64,000 nt of DNA from assembly GCA_016213325.1 (NCBI GenBank), contig JACRAY010000005.1:248001-312000 (forward strand). Reading direction: 5' to 3'. Below, piece by piece: positions 7,878 to 15,865 of this stretch. The notes beneath the pieces are model-generated. The model saw only the letters and a list, made by a program, of their open reading frames with translations. It had not been told where the DNA came from and searched no databases. Made by a program: the position numbers and the translations under genes. How positions within the stretch are numbered: the first letter of the stretch is position 1; the number at the start of each line of letters is the position of its first letter. The stretch comes from Burkholderiales bacterium (GTDB lineage Bacteria > Pseudomonadota > Gammaproteobacteria > Burkholderiales > Burkholderiaceae_C).

Positions 7878-9646
7878 GTGTGTTCTTCGGCCAGCTGTTG
7901 CAGCAGGTGCGAGAAGGCGCGCACCGCCAGGTCGATGTCGTCGCTGGTCGTGCTCTCCAGCGGGTTGTGGCTGATGCCCGAGTTCTGGCCGCGCACGAAC
8001 AGCATGGCCTGCGGCATGACCTCGTGCAGTTTCATGGCGTCGTGGCCGGCGCCGCTGGGCATGCGATGCAGGGGCACGCCGAGCGCCTCGACGGCCTGCT
8101 CCCAGCGCGCCTGCCATCCGGGTGCGCTCGGCGCCGCCGCCGCGCGCATGGTTTCCTCGGCGCTGCAGTGCAGGCCGCGCCGTTCGCAGATGGCCTGCAG
8201 CTGCGCCAGCACGTCGGCCACCAGCGCGTCGCGCTGCGCGTCGTTGGGGGCGCGCAGGTCCAGGCTGAACAGGCAGCGGCCCGGCACCACGTTGATCGAA
8301 CCGCCCGGCACCTGCAACATGCCGATGGTGCCCACGCTGTCGCCGTCGCGCGCCGCACGCTGCTCGATGTAGAGCGCGAGTTCCGCCGCCGCTACCGCTG
8401 CATCGCGCCGACGGTCCATCGGCGTGGTGCCCGCGTGGCTGGCCATGCCCGTCACTTCGCACTGGAAGCGCACGCCGCCGTTGATGGAGGTGACGATGCC
8501 CAGGGGCAGGTCGATCTCGTTGAGCACGGGGCCTTGCTCGATGTGCACCTCGACGAAGCCGAGGTAGCGGGCCGGGTCGCGCTTCACCTTCGGGATGTCG
8601 CCGATCGGCAAGCCGGCCTGCTGCATCGCCTCGCGCATCGAGACTCCGTCGGCGTCTTTCTGGTCCAGCCAAGCTGGGTTGAAGTGGCCCGTGAGCGCGC
8701 CCGAGCCGAGGAAGGTGGCCTTGTAGCGCTGGCCTTCCTCTTCGGCGAAGCCCACCACTTCGATGCCGAAGGGCAGCCGTTGGCCCGCGCGAGCCAGCTC
8801 GCGCACGCAGGCCACCGGCGTGAAAATCCCCAGTCGCCCGTCGTACTTGCCGCCATTGCGCACGGTGTCGTAGTGCGAGCCGGTCAGCAGCCGCTTTTCT
8901 CCCTCACCGGCGTGATACACCCCCACCACATTGCCCACCGCATCGATGCCCACCTCGTCGAAGCCGCTGTCACGCATCACCTGCACCAGCAGCTGCGCGC
9001 AGGCGCGGTGCGCGTCGGTGAGGTAGGTGACGGTGAGCTGGCCCTTGTCCTTGAACTCCGGGTCGCTGAACTGCGCGAGCTGCTCGTGCCAGTCCCACAC
9101 CAGGTTGCCGAGCGCCGGCTCCATGCCGAACTTGTCGTTCAAGCGCAGCTCGACGATGCGATGGATGTTGCGCAGCGCTTCCGGCAGCTCGAAGTCCGGC
9201 GGGTTGTCCAGCCGCCGCTCGAACGTATCGATGATCTCGCGGCGAGTGAGCCCGGTGCCGCGCGGGCCGCGTACGGCCAGGATGAAGGGGAAGCCGAACT
9301 TCGCGTTGTAGGCGGCGTTGAGCCGCTGGATCTTCGCGAATTCTTCCGGCGTGCAGTCGGCCAGGCCGGCCTTGCCCTGTTCATGGGTGGATTCGGCAGT
9401 GAGTGTCTTCGCGACCATTGCCTTGCCGGCCAGTTCGGGGTGGGCGCGGATGAGCGCGAGCTGCCTGTCGCGCCCGGCGTCGCGCACCACGCCGGCCATC
9501 GCGTGCTTCAGGTGCGCCAGCGAGTGGAACGGCCGCTGTGCCAGCGCCTGCTGCGCGATCCACGGCGAATGTTCGTACAGGCCGTCCAGCAGCTGCGCGG
9601 CTTGTTCCGGGCTGGCGGCGTTGAGTTGTTCCAGTGTCAGGGCCAT
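7874..9646 (-). CDS. Fusion of OHCU decarboxylase (UraD) and allantoate amidohydrolase (AllC)
   Basis: A 590-residue two-domain enzyme. Residues about 1-165 are 2-oxo-4-hydroxy-4-carboxy-5-ureidoimidazoline decarboxylase, with an RPFHSLAHL segment, the HPELAG block and KFGFPFILAV. Residues about 175-590 are an M20-type allantoate amidohydrolase with GSHYDTVRNGGKYDG, the AEEEGQRY metal and catalytic block, EVHIEQGPVL and SGAGHDAM. It thus joins the enzyme that makes S-allantoin to the one that opens allantoate, with the intervening allantoinase encoded just upstream. Only 2 bases separate it from the stop of puuE; the start at 9646 gives the usual UraD N-terminus. Domain assignments are strong; whether the second half uses allantoate or a related ureido acid is inferred from context. 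Confidence 0.92.
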   Translation of the reverse strand: MALTLEQLNAASPEQAAQLLDGLYEHSPWIAQQALAQRPFHSLAHLKHAMAGVVRDAGRDRQLALIRAHPELAGKAMVAKTLTAESTHEQGKAGLADCTPEEFAKIQRLNAAYNAKFGFPFILAVRGPRGTGLTRREIIDTFERRLDNPPDFELPEALRNIHRIVELRLNDKFGMEPALGNLVWDWHEQLAQFSDPEFKDKGQLTVTYLTDAHRACAQLLVQVMRDSGFDEVGIDAVGNVVGVYHAGEGEKRLLTGSHYDTVRNGGKYDGRLGIFTPVACVRELARAGQRLPFGIEVVGFAEEEGQRYKATFLGSGALTGHFNPAWLDQKDADGVSMREAMQQAGLPIGDIPKVKRDPARYLGFVEVHIEQGPVLNEIDLPLGIVTSINGGVRFQCEVTGMASHAGTTPMDRRRDAAVAAAELALYIEQRAARDGDSVGTIGMLQVPGGSINVVPGRCLFSLDLRAPNDAQRDALVADVLAQLQAICERRGLHCSAEETMRAAAAPSAPGWQARWEQAVEALGVPLHRMPSGAGHDAMKLHEVMPQAMLFVRGQNSGISHNPLESTTSDDIDLAVRAFSHLLQQLAEEHT

Positions 9647-9648
9647 GT

Positions 9649-10587
9649 TCAGCCTTCGAAGGGGTGGGCCTGCTTCCAGTGGCGGGCAATGTCGATGCGG
9701 CGGCACACCCACACGCGGTCGTGCCGCGCGACGTGGTCCAGGAAGCGCTGCAGTGCGACGATGCGCCCGGGCCGGCCGAGCAGGCGGCAGTGCATGCCGA
9801 CGCTCATCATCTTCGGCGCTTCGTCGCCTTCGGCATACAGCGCATCGAAGGTGTCGCGCATGTAGGCGAAGAAAGGCTCGGCATGCGAATAGCCTTGCGG
9901 CAGCGCGAAGCGCATGTCGTTGCAGTCCAGCGTGTAGGGCACCACCAGGTGCGGCACTACGGCGCCGTCGGTCTTGCGCACCTTCATCCAGAAGGGCAGG
10001 TCGTCGCCGTAATAGTCGCTGTCGTACTCGAAGCCGCCGTAGTCGGCCACCAGCCGCCGCGTATGGGGGCTGTCGCGGCCGGTGTACCAGCCGAGTGGCC
10101 GGTCGCCGGTGAGCTGATGGATGGTCTCCATGCCGATGCGCATGTGCTCGCGCTCGGTGGCCTCGTCGATGCCCTGGTAATTGATCCAGCGCCAGCCGTG
10201 GCACGCGATTTCGTGGCCCAGCTCGCGGAAGGCGGCGGTGACTTCGGGCGCGCGTTGCAGCGCCATGGCGACGCCGAACACCGTGAGCGGCAGGCCGCGC
10301 CGCTCGAACTCGCGCAGCAGCCGCCAGACGCCCGCGCGCGAGCCGTACTCGTAGATGCCCTCCATGCTGAGGTGGCGGTCCGGGTACGACGGAGGGTTGG
10401 CCATCTCGGACAGGAACTGCTCGGAGCCGGCGTCGCCGTGCAGCACGCTGTTCTCGCCGCCTTCCTCGTAGTTCAGCACGAACTGCACGGCAATGCGCGC
10501 GTTGCCGGGCCACTGCGCGTTCGGCGGGTTGCGGCCGTAGCCGCGCAGGTCGCGCGGGTAGGGCGCTGTGGTGTCGTAGGTGCTCAT
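9649..10587 (-). CDS. puuE: Allantoinase, polysaccharide-deacetylase type
   Basis: A 312-residue PuuE-type allantoinase, the metal-cofactor-independent form related to polysaccharide deacetylases; it opens allantoin to allantoate. The N-terminus DLRGYGRNPPNAQWP and the block FVLNYEEGGENSVLHGD are typical, as are GHEIACHGWRW and the C-terminal SVGMHCRLLGRPGR. Length is that of the family. It is the second gene of the leftward operon: its ATG overlaps the stop of the gntR gene by 4 bp (10584-10587), and 2 bases separate it from the uraD/allC fusion. Likely repressed by the adjacent GntR regulator. Confidence 0.95.
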   Translation of the reverse strand: MSTYDTTAPYPRDLRGYGRNPPNAQWPGNARIAVQFVLNYEEGGENSVLHGDAGSEQFLSEMANPPSYPDRHLSMEGIYEYGSRAGVWRLLREFERRGLPLTVFGVAMALQRAPEVTAAFRELGHEIACHGWRWINYQGIDEATEREHMRIGMETIHQLTGDRPLGWYTGRDSPHTRRLVADYGGFEYDSDYYGDDLPFWMKVRKTDGAVVPHLVVPYTLDCNDMRFALPQGYSHAEPFFAYMRDTFDALYAEGDEAPKMMSVGMHCRLLGRPGRIVALQRFLDHVARHDRVWVCRRIDIARHWKQAHPFEG

Positions 10588-11249
10588 GACAGCGCGGTGG
10601 AAAGGTCCTGCGTCGGCACCGGGCGGTGGAAGGCCAGGCTCTCCTCGACGTGCTGCAGGTGGTCGACCATGAGCTTCACGGCGCGCTTCTCGTCGCGCCC
10701 CGCCAGCGCCCGGACGATTTCGACGTGCTCTTCCTGCGAATGGCTTGCTGCGCCTTCGCGCTGGTACATCAGCGAGATCAGCGAGCTGCGCGACACCAGG
10801 TCGCGCAGGATCTGGGCCAGCACCTCGTTGCCGGTGAGCTCGGCCATGCGCACGTGGAAGTCGCCGAGCAGCTCGTTCTGGCCCGCCGTGTCGTGGCGCT
10901 CACCGGCCGCCTGTTCCTGCGCCACGTGGTCCTTCAGCGCGCGGATGCGTGCCGGCGTGACGTTGCGCACGAACTCGCGCGTCATCTCGGCTTCGAGCAT
11001 GCGGCGCACCTGGAACACCTGCCGGGCTTCTTCGACCGTGGGTGCCGCGACGAAGGCGCCGCGCGCCGGCTCCATCTTCACCAGCCGGTTCTGCGCCAGC
11101 TGGAACAGGGCCTGCCGCACCAGCGTGCGCGACACGCCGAAGTGGTCGGCCAGCTTCTGCTCGGCGAGCTTGGTGCCGGGCTGCAGCCGGTGGTCGACGA
11201 TGGCCCGGGTGATCGCCTCGACGATGGCATGGGTGGTCGTGGACTCCAT
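10584..11249 (-). CDS. GntR-family (FCD) regulator of purine catabolism
   Basis: A 221-residue transcription factor. The winged helix (about residues 1-70, with KLADHFGVSRTLVRQAL) is of GntR type; residues 80-215 form an all-helical FCD ligand-binding domain with the expected metal-type Asp/His pattern. The start at 11249 is chosen because the longer in-frame reading would begin inside the operator. As the first gene of the operon gntR-puuE-uraD/allC-M20 it would autoregulate. The palindromic TGTATACA site lies 30 bp upstream, shared with divergent uraH; a near-copy precedes puuD. The effector is probably a purine intermediate such as urate or allantoin, which is inference from context. Confidence 0.9.
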   Translation of the reverse strand: MESTTTHAIVEAITRAIVDHRLQPGTKLAEQKLADHFGVSRTLVRQALFQLAQNRLVKMEPARGAFVAAPTVEEARQVFQVRRMLEAEMTREFVRNVTPARIRALKDHVAQEQAAGERHDTAGQNELLGDFHVRMAELTGNEVLAQILRDLVSRSSLISLMYQREGAASHSQEEHVEIVRALAGRDEKRAVKLMVDHLQHVEESLAFHRPVPTQDLSTALS

Positions 11250-11277
11250 GCAGCCATGATAGCCGCAAATCCAAAAA

Positions 11278-11301
11278 GTGTATACACTTCGGTCCACAAA
11301 A
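11278..11301. promoter_or_regulatory. Putative GntR operator between gntR and uraH
   Basis: A perfect 10-bp palindrome GTGTATACAC is followed by TTCGGTCCACAAAA. The 24-bp stretch matches the one at 13122-13145 at 22 positions, including the non-palindromic tail. It sits between the divergent gntR and uraH start codons (11249 and 11315) and its tail ends just before the uraH ribosome site. GTATAC-centred palindromes are typical of GntR/FadR-type regulators. Binding is inferred from position and repetition. Confidence 0.72.
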
Positions 11302-11314
11302 CAGGAGCATGACC

Positions 11315-11668
11315 ATGGGCCTGAGCACCCACGTCCTCGACACGATGCACGGCACGCCGGCGCCGGGCATGCAGGTGCAGCTGTACGACACGACCGGCGG
11401 TGCGGCCACGCTGGTGAAGCAGTTCGAGTTGGATGCGGACGGCCGCAACCCCGGCGGCGCGCTGTTCGACGACGCTAGCCTCAGGCAGGGCACCTACCGG
11501 CTGGTGTTCAGTGTGGCCGCGTACTTTCGCGGCCGCGGCGTGGCGCTGCCCGATCCGCCTTTCCTGGACCGGGTCACGCTGGACTTCGGCATCGCCCACC
11601 CCGAGCAGCACTACCACGTGCCCTTGCTGGTGAGCCCGTGGAGCTACTCCACGTACCGGGGTTCCTAG
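11315..11668 (+). CDS. uraH: 5-hydroxyisourate hydrolase (transthyretin-like)
   Basis: A 117-residue transthyretin-related enzyme that hydrolyses 5-hydroxyisourate, the product of urate oxidation, to OHCU. Signatures are LSTHVLDTMHG at the N-terminus, the central QHYHVPLL and the C-terminal SPWSYSTYRGS, which carries the family YRGS end. There are two close ATGs (11309 and 11315); AGGAG at 11303-11307 is 1 base from the first and 7 from the second, so 11315 is preferred. The gene is divergent from gntR and shares its operator. It converges with the TonB-like gene, overlapping it by 4 bp at the stop codons. Confidence 0.96.
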   Translation: MGLSTHVLDTMHGTPAPGMQVQLYDTTGGAATLVKQFELDADGRNPGGALFDDASLRQGTYRLVFSVAAYFRGRGVALPDPPFLDRVTLDFGIAHPEQHYHVPLLVSPWSYSTYRGS

Positions 11669-12177
11669 TCCTGGCCTTCGGTCAGGGTGTCGAGCTGGAA
11701 GCGGCCGCTCTTGTGCCACAGCCACGTGTCGGTGTAGACCACCTTGCCCATACGCGCGGGCACGGGGTAGGGCGCCGCGGCCATCACGGTGCGCTCGATC
11801 TCCTTTACCACTTCGGGCGCGTGGCTGGGCTTGCGCATCCAGTCGATCCTCTGCACGTTGCCCTTGCGGTCCACTTCGACGTTCAGCACGCCGATGGCGT
11901 ACAGCAGGGGCGGCAGGCGGCCCTTGAAGATGCGCGTGGCGTTCTGCGCGTAGATGTGGGAGGCGGCGTCCTTGCGGTAGGCACGCGGGTTGACGGCGTC
12001 GGACTTCATGACGTAAGTGTCGCCGCGTTCTTCCAGTGCCCCTTGTGCCGGCGCAAGGGGACGGGGCGCCGGCTGCACCACGGCCGGGTCACGCGGCAGC
12101 GGGGTAGAGGTGCACGCTGCGAGCAGCGCGGCCAGGGCTACCGGTGCGCCGTGGCGCAGGATCGAGTAATGCTTCAT
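11665..12177 (-). CDS. TonB C-terminal-like lipoprotein
   Basis: A roughly 170-residue exported lipoprotein: the N-terminus has a hydrophobic stretch ending in LAALLAACTS, a lipobox. A proline-rich linker follows, and then about 80 residues resembling the TonB C-terminal fold (IGVLNVEVDRKGNVQRIDW then VMAAAPYPVP). Burkholderiales have many small proteins of this kind annotated as TonB-family energy transducers. The usual TonB membrane anchor is replaced here by a lipid anchor, so it is unlikely to be a classical energy transducer. Two adjacent ATGs (12180 and 12177) follow a GGGGA site; the second has better spacing. Its role is unknown and it interrupts the purine cluster. Confidence 0.7.
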   Translation of the reverse strand: MKHYSILRHGAPVALAALLAACTSTPLPRDPAVVQPAPRPLAPAQGALEERGDTYVMKSDAVNPRAYRKDAASHIYAQNATRIFKGRLPPLLYAIGVLNVEVDRKGNVQRIDWMRKPSHAPEVVKEIERTVMAAAPYPVPARMGKVVYTDTWLWHKSGRFQLDTLTEGQD

Positions 12178-12321
12178 CATGAGTCCCCGTTGGTATGTAC
12201 GACTGCGCACGCCGTCACCGGTGGCGCGATGCTTCAACGGCCCAGCTTCCTGCCCTGACGACCTTGCTTTACTCTAGCGGCGAGCTTGTCACCAACTGAT
12301 GCACGTAATCACCGAATCGGC

Positions 12322-13110
12322 ATGAAAGAAATCACAAAGAGCGATGCGAAGCCCGTCGCCGTGCTGGTTTCGGTGGATCGGGCGCAGGGCTCGGTGCCGC
12401 GCGAGGAAGGCGCCTGGATGGCGGTGTCCGCCGATTCGGTGGAAGGCACCATCGGCGGCGGGCACCTCGAGTTCGAGGCCATCGCGCAGGCCCGCGCGCT
12501 GCTGGCGGGGCAGGGCGGCGAGGCGGTCGTGCGCTATCCGTTGGGGCCCAGCCTGGGCCAATGCTGCGGCGGCGTGGCCCACCTGCGGTTTCGGTCGGTG
12601 ACCGCGGGCGAACTGGCGCAGGCGCGCGCGCAGCTCGCATCGGCCCTGGCGCCGGTGGCGCTGTTCGGCGGCGGGCACGTGGGCCAGGCGCTGGTGCGTG
12701 TGCTGGGGACGCTGCCCTTCGAGGTCACCTGGGTCGACAGCCGCGACGAGATCTTTCCGGCGGAAGTGCCGGCCAACGTGCATTGCGAGCATTCCGACCC
12801 GGTGCAGGCGGCCGTGGGTGGGCTGCGCCCGGGTTCCCGCGTGCTGGTCATGAGCTTCAGCCATGCCGAAGACCTCGACATCGTGGCGGCCTGCCTGAAG
12901 CGGCAGCGGGTGCATGGCGACCTGCCCTACATCGGCCTGATCGGCAGCAAGACCAAATGGGCGGTGTTCCGGCACCGGCTGGAGCAGCGCGGCTTCTCCG
13001 CGGATGAGCTGGCGCGCGTCACGTGCCCCATCGGCGTGCCCGGCATCGCGGGCAAGCAGCCCGGGGTGATCGCCGTGGCCGTGGCCGCCCAGCTGCTGCA
13101 GCTTGCATGA
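12322..13110 (+). CDS. xdhC: Xanthine dehydrogenase accessory protein XdhC
   Basis: A 262-residue XdhC/CoxI protein, which binds molybdenum cofactor, promotes its sulfuration and inserts it into xanthine dehydrogenase. Seen are RAQGSVPREEGAWMAV, the GTIGGGHLEFEA motif, the cysteine block LGQCCGG and a Rossmann motif FGGGHVGQAL, ending with IGVPGIAGKQPGVIAVAVAA. The ATG at 12322 is used; an in-frame TTG at 12286 is possible, and neither has a strong ribosome site. The dehydrogenase genes xdhA/xdhB normally next to xdhC are absent from this window, so they must lie elsewhere. Only the intergenic operator region separates it from puuD. Confidence 0.93.
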   Translation: MKEITKSDAKPVAVLVSVDRAQGSVPREEGAWMAVSADSVEGTIGGGHLEFEAIAQARALLAGQGGEAVVRYPLGPSLGQCCGGVAHLRFRSVTAGELAQARAQLASALAPVALFGGGHVGQALVRVLGTLPFEVTWVDSRDEIFPAEVPANVHCEHSDPVQAAVGGLRPGSRVLVMSFSHAEDLDIVAACLKRQRVHGDLPYIGLIGSKTKWAVFRHRLEQRGFSADELARVTCPIGVPGIAGKQPGVIAVAVAAQLLQLA

Positions 13111-13121
13111 ACGCTCAGAAA

Positions 13122-13145
13122 CTGTATACACTCCGGTCCACAAAA
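13122..13145. promoter_or_regulatory. Second copy of the GntR-type operator, upstream of puuD
   Basis: TGTATACA followed by CTCCGGTCCACAAAA; 22 of 24 positions match the site at 11278-11301. It lies 102-125 bp before the puuD start, just after the xdhC stop codon. Repetition of the whole 24 bp, not only the palindromic core, suggests that a promoter element was kept along with the operator. Confidence 0.68.
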
Positions 13146-13158
13146 GTCGCAGCGGCAA

Positions 13159-13183
13159 TTAATTGGAATCTGACCCCGATTAA
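13159..13183. repeat. Short AT-rich palindrome-ended repeat-like motif
   Basis: A 25-base stretch beginning TTAATTGGAATC and ending ACCCCGATTAA has complementary ends (TTAAT/ATTAA) and much lower GC than its surroundings. It resembles the GGGGTCAGATTCCAATT words that recur near REP-associated transposases in proteobacteria. Only one copy is in this window. It lies between the operator and the puuD start. Confidence 0.35.
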
Positions 13184-13246
13184 CAGGCGCGACACACGCT
13201 GCTCAGAGCGCCCGCGGTGGTGAGCAGGTCCTTCGGACAGACAGCC

Positions 13247-14446
13247 ATGGAAAGCTATCTCCTCGACTGGGCCAACCTGCTGCTGCGGTGGGTCCACGTG
13301 ATCACCGCCATCGCCTGGGTCGGCTCGTCGTTCTACTTCGTCTTCCTCGACTCCAGCCTCACGCCGCCCACCAGCGACCGCCTGCGCGCGGAAGGCGCCA
13401 CCGGCGAGCTGTGGGCGGTGCACGGCGGCGGCTTCTACCACCCGGTGAAGTACGCGGTGCAGCCACCGCAACTGCCGCCGCACCTGCACTGGTTCTACTG
13501 GGAAAGCTATTCGACCTGGCTGTCGGGCTTTGCGCTGTTCACGGTGTCGTACCTCTGGAGCGCCGGCACCTACCTGGTCGACAAGTCGCTGGTGGACTGG
13601 GCGCCGGCGACGGCCATCGGGGTGGCGCTGGCCTTCCTGGTCGCCTTCTGGGCCCTGTACGACCTGATCTGCCAATTGTTCGGCCAGCGCAAGAATGGCG
13701 ACGCCATCGTCGGCGCCTTGGTGTTCGTCCTGGTGTGCGTGGCCTCATGGCTCGCATGCCACTGGTTCGCCGGCCGCGCAGCTTTCCTGCTGGTGGGGGC
13801 GATGCTGGCCACCGCCATGAGCGCCAACGTGTTCTTCTGGATCATCCCGGGCCAGAAGACGGTGGTGAAGGCCATCGAGACCGGCCAGCCGGTGGACCCG
13901 ATCCACGGCATCCGCGGCAAGCAGCGCAGCGTGCACAACACCTACTTCACGCTGCCGGTGCTGTTTTCGATGCTGTCCAACCACTACGGCTTCCTGTACT
14001 CGCACCAGCACAACTGGCTGGTGCTGATCCTGATGATGTTCGCGGGCGCGGCCATCCGCCAGTTCTTCGTCATGCGCCACGGCTGGAAGCTCGGGCGCAA
14101 CCCGCACCCCATCGGCTATGCGGTGGCGGGCGTCGTGACCATCGCCGCCGTCGCTGCGTGGATGGCCCCCGACACCAGCCAGGCCGCGAAGGCCCCGGTG
14201 GCAGCGGCCGGTTATGCCGAGGTGCGCCAGGTGCTGCAGCAGCGTTGCCTGCAATGCCACGGTGCGCAACTGCAGATGAAGAACGTGCGGCTCGACACGC
14301 CCGAAGCATTGAAGACGCATGCGCAGGCGGTGTACCAGCAGGCCGTGGTGGCGAAGACCATGCCGATGAACAACGCCACCGGCATGACCGACGCCGAACG
14401 GGCCCTGCTGGCCCAGTGGTTCCAGGCGGGCGCCAAGGTGCAGTAG
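13247..14446 (+). CDS. puuD: Membrane urate oxidase with C-terminal cytochrome c domain
   Basis: A 399-residue PuuD-type urate oxidase, an integral membrane enzyme that converts urate to 5-hydroxyisourate. About eight membrane helices are visible (e.g. LLLRWVHVITAIAWVGSSFYF near the start), with conserved His-rich segments HGGGFYHPVKY and WFYWES. Residues about 320-399 form a periplasmic cytochrome c domain with one heme site, Cys334-Cys337-His338 (CLQCH), so electrons probably go to the respiratory chain rather than making H2O2. The ATG at 13247 is used because it begins at the first helix. The upstream region carries the second GntR-type operator. Glycerate kinase follows 40 bp downstream. 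Confidence 0.95.
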   Translation: MESYLLDWANLLLRWVHVITAIAWVGSSFYFVFLDSSLTPPTSDRLRAEGATGELWAVHGGGFYHPVKYAVQPPQLPPHLHWFYWESYSTWLSGFALFTVSYLWSAGTYLVDKSLVDWAPATAIGVALAFLVAFWALYDLICQLFGQRKNGDAIVGALVFVLVCVASWLACHWFAGRAAFLLVGAMLATAMSANVFFWIIPGQKTVVKAIETGQPVDPIHGIRGKQRSVHNTYFTLPVLFSMLSNHYGFLYSHQHNWLVLILMMFAGAAIRQFFVMRHGWKLGRNPHPIGYAVAGVVTIAAVAAWMAPDTSQAAKAPVAAAGYAEVRQVLQQRCLQCHGAQLQMKNVRLDTPEALKTHAQAVYQQAVVAKTMPMNNATGMTDAERALLAQWFQAGAKVQ

Positions 14447-14486
14447 CCCCGGGTTACCACGCGGTTACGGCGTCACAATCGCATCC

Positions 14487-15803
14487 ATGGCCGCCCCCGA
14501 CCCGCACACCCACCCGCACGCGTTTCTCGAACACCTGTACCGGGCCGCGGTGCAGCGCGCCCTGCCGCTGCACAACACGGCGGCTTTCCTGCCGCAGCCG
14601 CCCAAGGGCCGCACTGTCGTGCTGGGCGCGGGCAAGGCCGGCGGCGCCATGGCGCAGGCGGTCGAGGCGCTGTGGCCTGCCCAGGCGCCCCTGTCGGGGC
14701 TGGTGGTCACGCGCTACCACCACGTCCCGCCGCGCCCCGCCGGGCTGGCGCAGCGCATCGAAGTGGTGGAGGCGGCGCACCCGGTGCCCGACGCCGCAGG
14801 GCTGGAAGCGGCGCAGCGCATCCTGCAGCTCACGCAGGGCCTCACCAGCGACGACCTGGTGCTGTGCCTCATCTCCGGCGGCGGCTCGGCTTTGCTGACG
14901 CTGCCGGCCGATGGCCTCACGCTGCAGGAAAAGCAGCGCATCAACCGCGACCTGCTCGACTCCGGCGCCAACATCGGCGAAATGAACTGCGTGCGCAAGC
15001 ACCTGTCGCGCATCAAGGGCGGGCGGCTCGCCGCTGCCTGCGCGCCGGCAAAAGTGGTGACGCTGACCATCAGCGACGTGCCGGGCGACGACCCTTCAGT
15101 CATCGCCAGCGGGCCGACGGTGCCCGATGCGTCGACCTGCGCCGATGCCGTTGCCATCCTGCAGCGTTACGGCATCGAGGTGCCCGCGGCCATCATGGCG
15201 AAGCTGCAGCACGGCCAGCTGGAGACGCCCAAGCCGGGTGACCCGGTGTTCGAGGGGCACGAGGTGCACCTGATCGCCACGCCGCAGCAGTCGCTGGAAG
15301 CTGCCGCGGCCGCGGCGCGCGCCGCCGGCGTCGAGGCGCACGTCCTCAGCGACGAAATGGAAGGCGAGTCGCGCGAGGTCGGCAAGGTCCATGCCGCGCT
15401 GGCGCGTGCGGTCGCGCTGCGCGGCCAGCCCTTCCGCAAGCCCTGCGTGATCCTCTCCGGAGGAGAGACCACGGTGACGGTGCGCAAGGCGCCCGAAGGA
15501 GCGCCGCGCGGGCGCGGCGGGCGCGCCGGCGAGTTCTGCCTGGGGCTGGTGCAGGCGCTGCAGGGCCAGCCCGGCGTGTGGGCGCTGGCTGCCGACACCG
15601 ACGGCATCGACGGCATGGAAGAAAACGCCGGGGCCTGCGTCGGCCCGGAAACCCTGTCGCGCGCCTTGTCGCTGGGCATGAAGGTCGACCAGTACCTGGC
15701 GCGCAACGACGCCTACGGCTTCTTCCGGCTGCTCGACGACCTGGTGATTACCGGACCGACCCACACAAACGTGAACGACTTCCGGGCCATGCTGGTCCTG
15801 TGA
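14487..15803 (+). CDS. Glycerate 2-kinase (DUF4147/MOFRL)
   Basis: A 438-residue kinase of the GckA/TtuD family that phosphorylates D-glycerate to 2-phosphoglycerate. The N-terminal DUF4147 domain shows GAGKAGGAMAQAVE, the CLISGGGSALL loop and VRKHLSRIKGGRLA; the C-terminal MOFRL part shows SGGETTVTV and ADTDGIDG. In this context it would return glyoxylate-derived carbon (glyoxylate to tartronate semialdehyde to glycerate) to central metabolism, as the last step of purine use. A tartrate dehydrogenase lies close downstream, and TtuD-type kinases also serve tartrate use, so it may serve both. Confidence 0.93.
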   Translation: MAAPDPHTHPHAFLEHLYRAAVQRALPLHNTAAFLPQPPKGRTVVLGAGKAGGAMAQAVEALWPAQAPLSGLVVTRYHHVPPRPAGLAQRIEVVEAAHPVPDAAGLEAAQRILQLTQGLTSDDLVLCLISGGGSALLTLPADGLTLQEKQRINRDLLDSGANIGEMNCVRKHLSRIKGGRLAAACAPAKVVTLTISDVPGDDPSVIASGPTVPDASTCADAVAILQRYGIEVPAAIMAKLQHGQLETPKPGDPVFEGHEVHLIATPQQSLEAAAAAARAAGVEAHVLSDEMEGESREVGKVHAALARAVALRGQPFRKPCVILSGGETTVTVRKAPEGAPRGRGGRAGEFCLGLVQALQGQPGVWALAADTDGIDGMEENAGACVGPETLSRALSLGMKVDQYLARNDAYGFFRLLDDLVITGPTHTNVNDFRAMLVL

Positions 15804-15865
15804 TTCTCACGGGCGGACAGACGCGTTAGAGTCGCGGAGCCGGACTCAAAGAGAGAAAGACCCCC

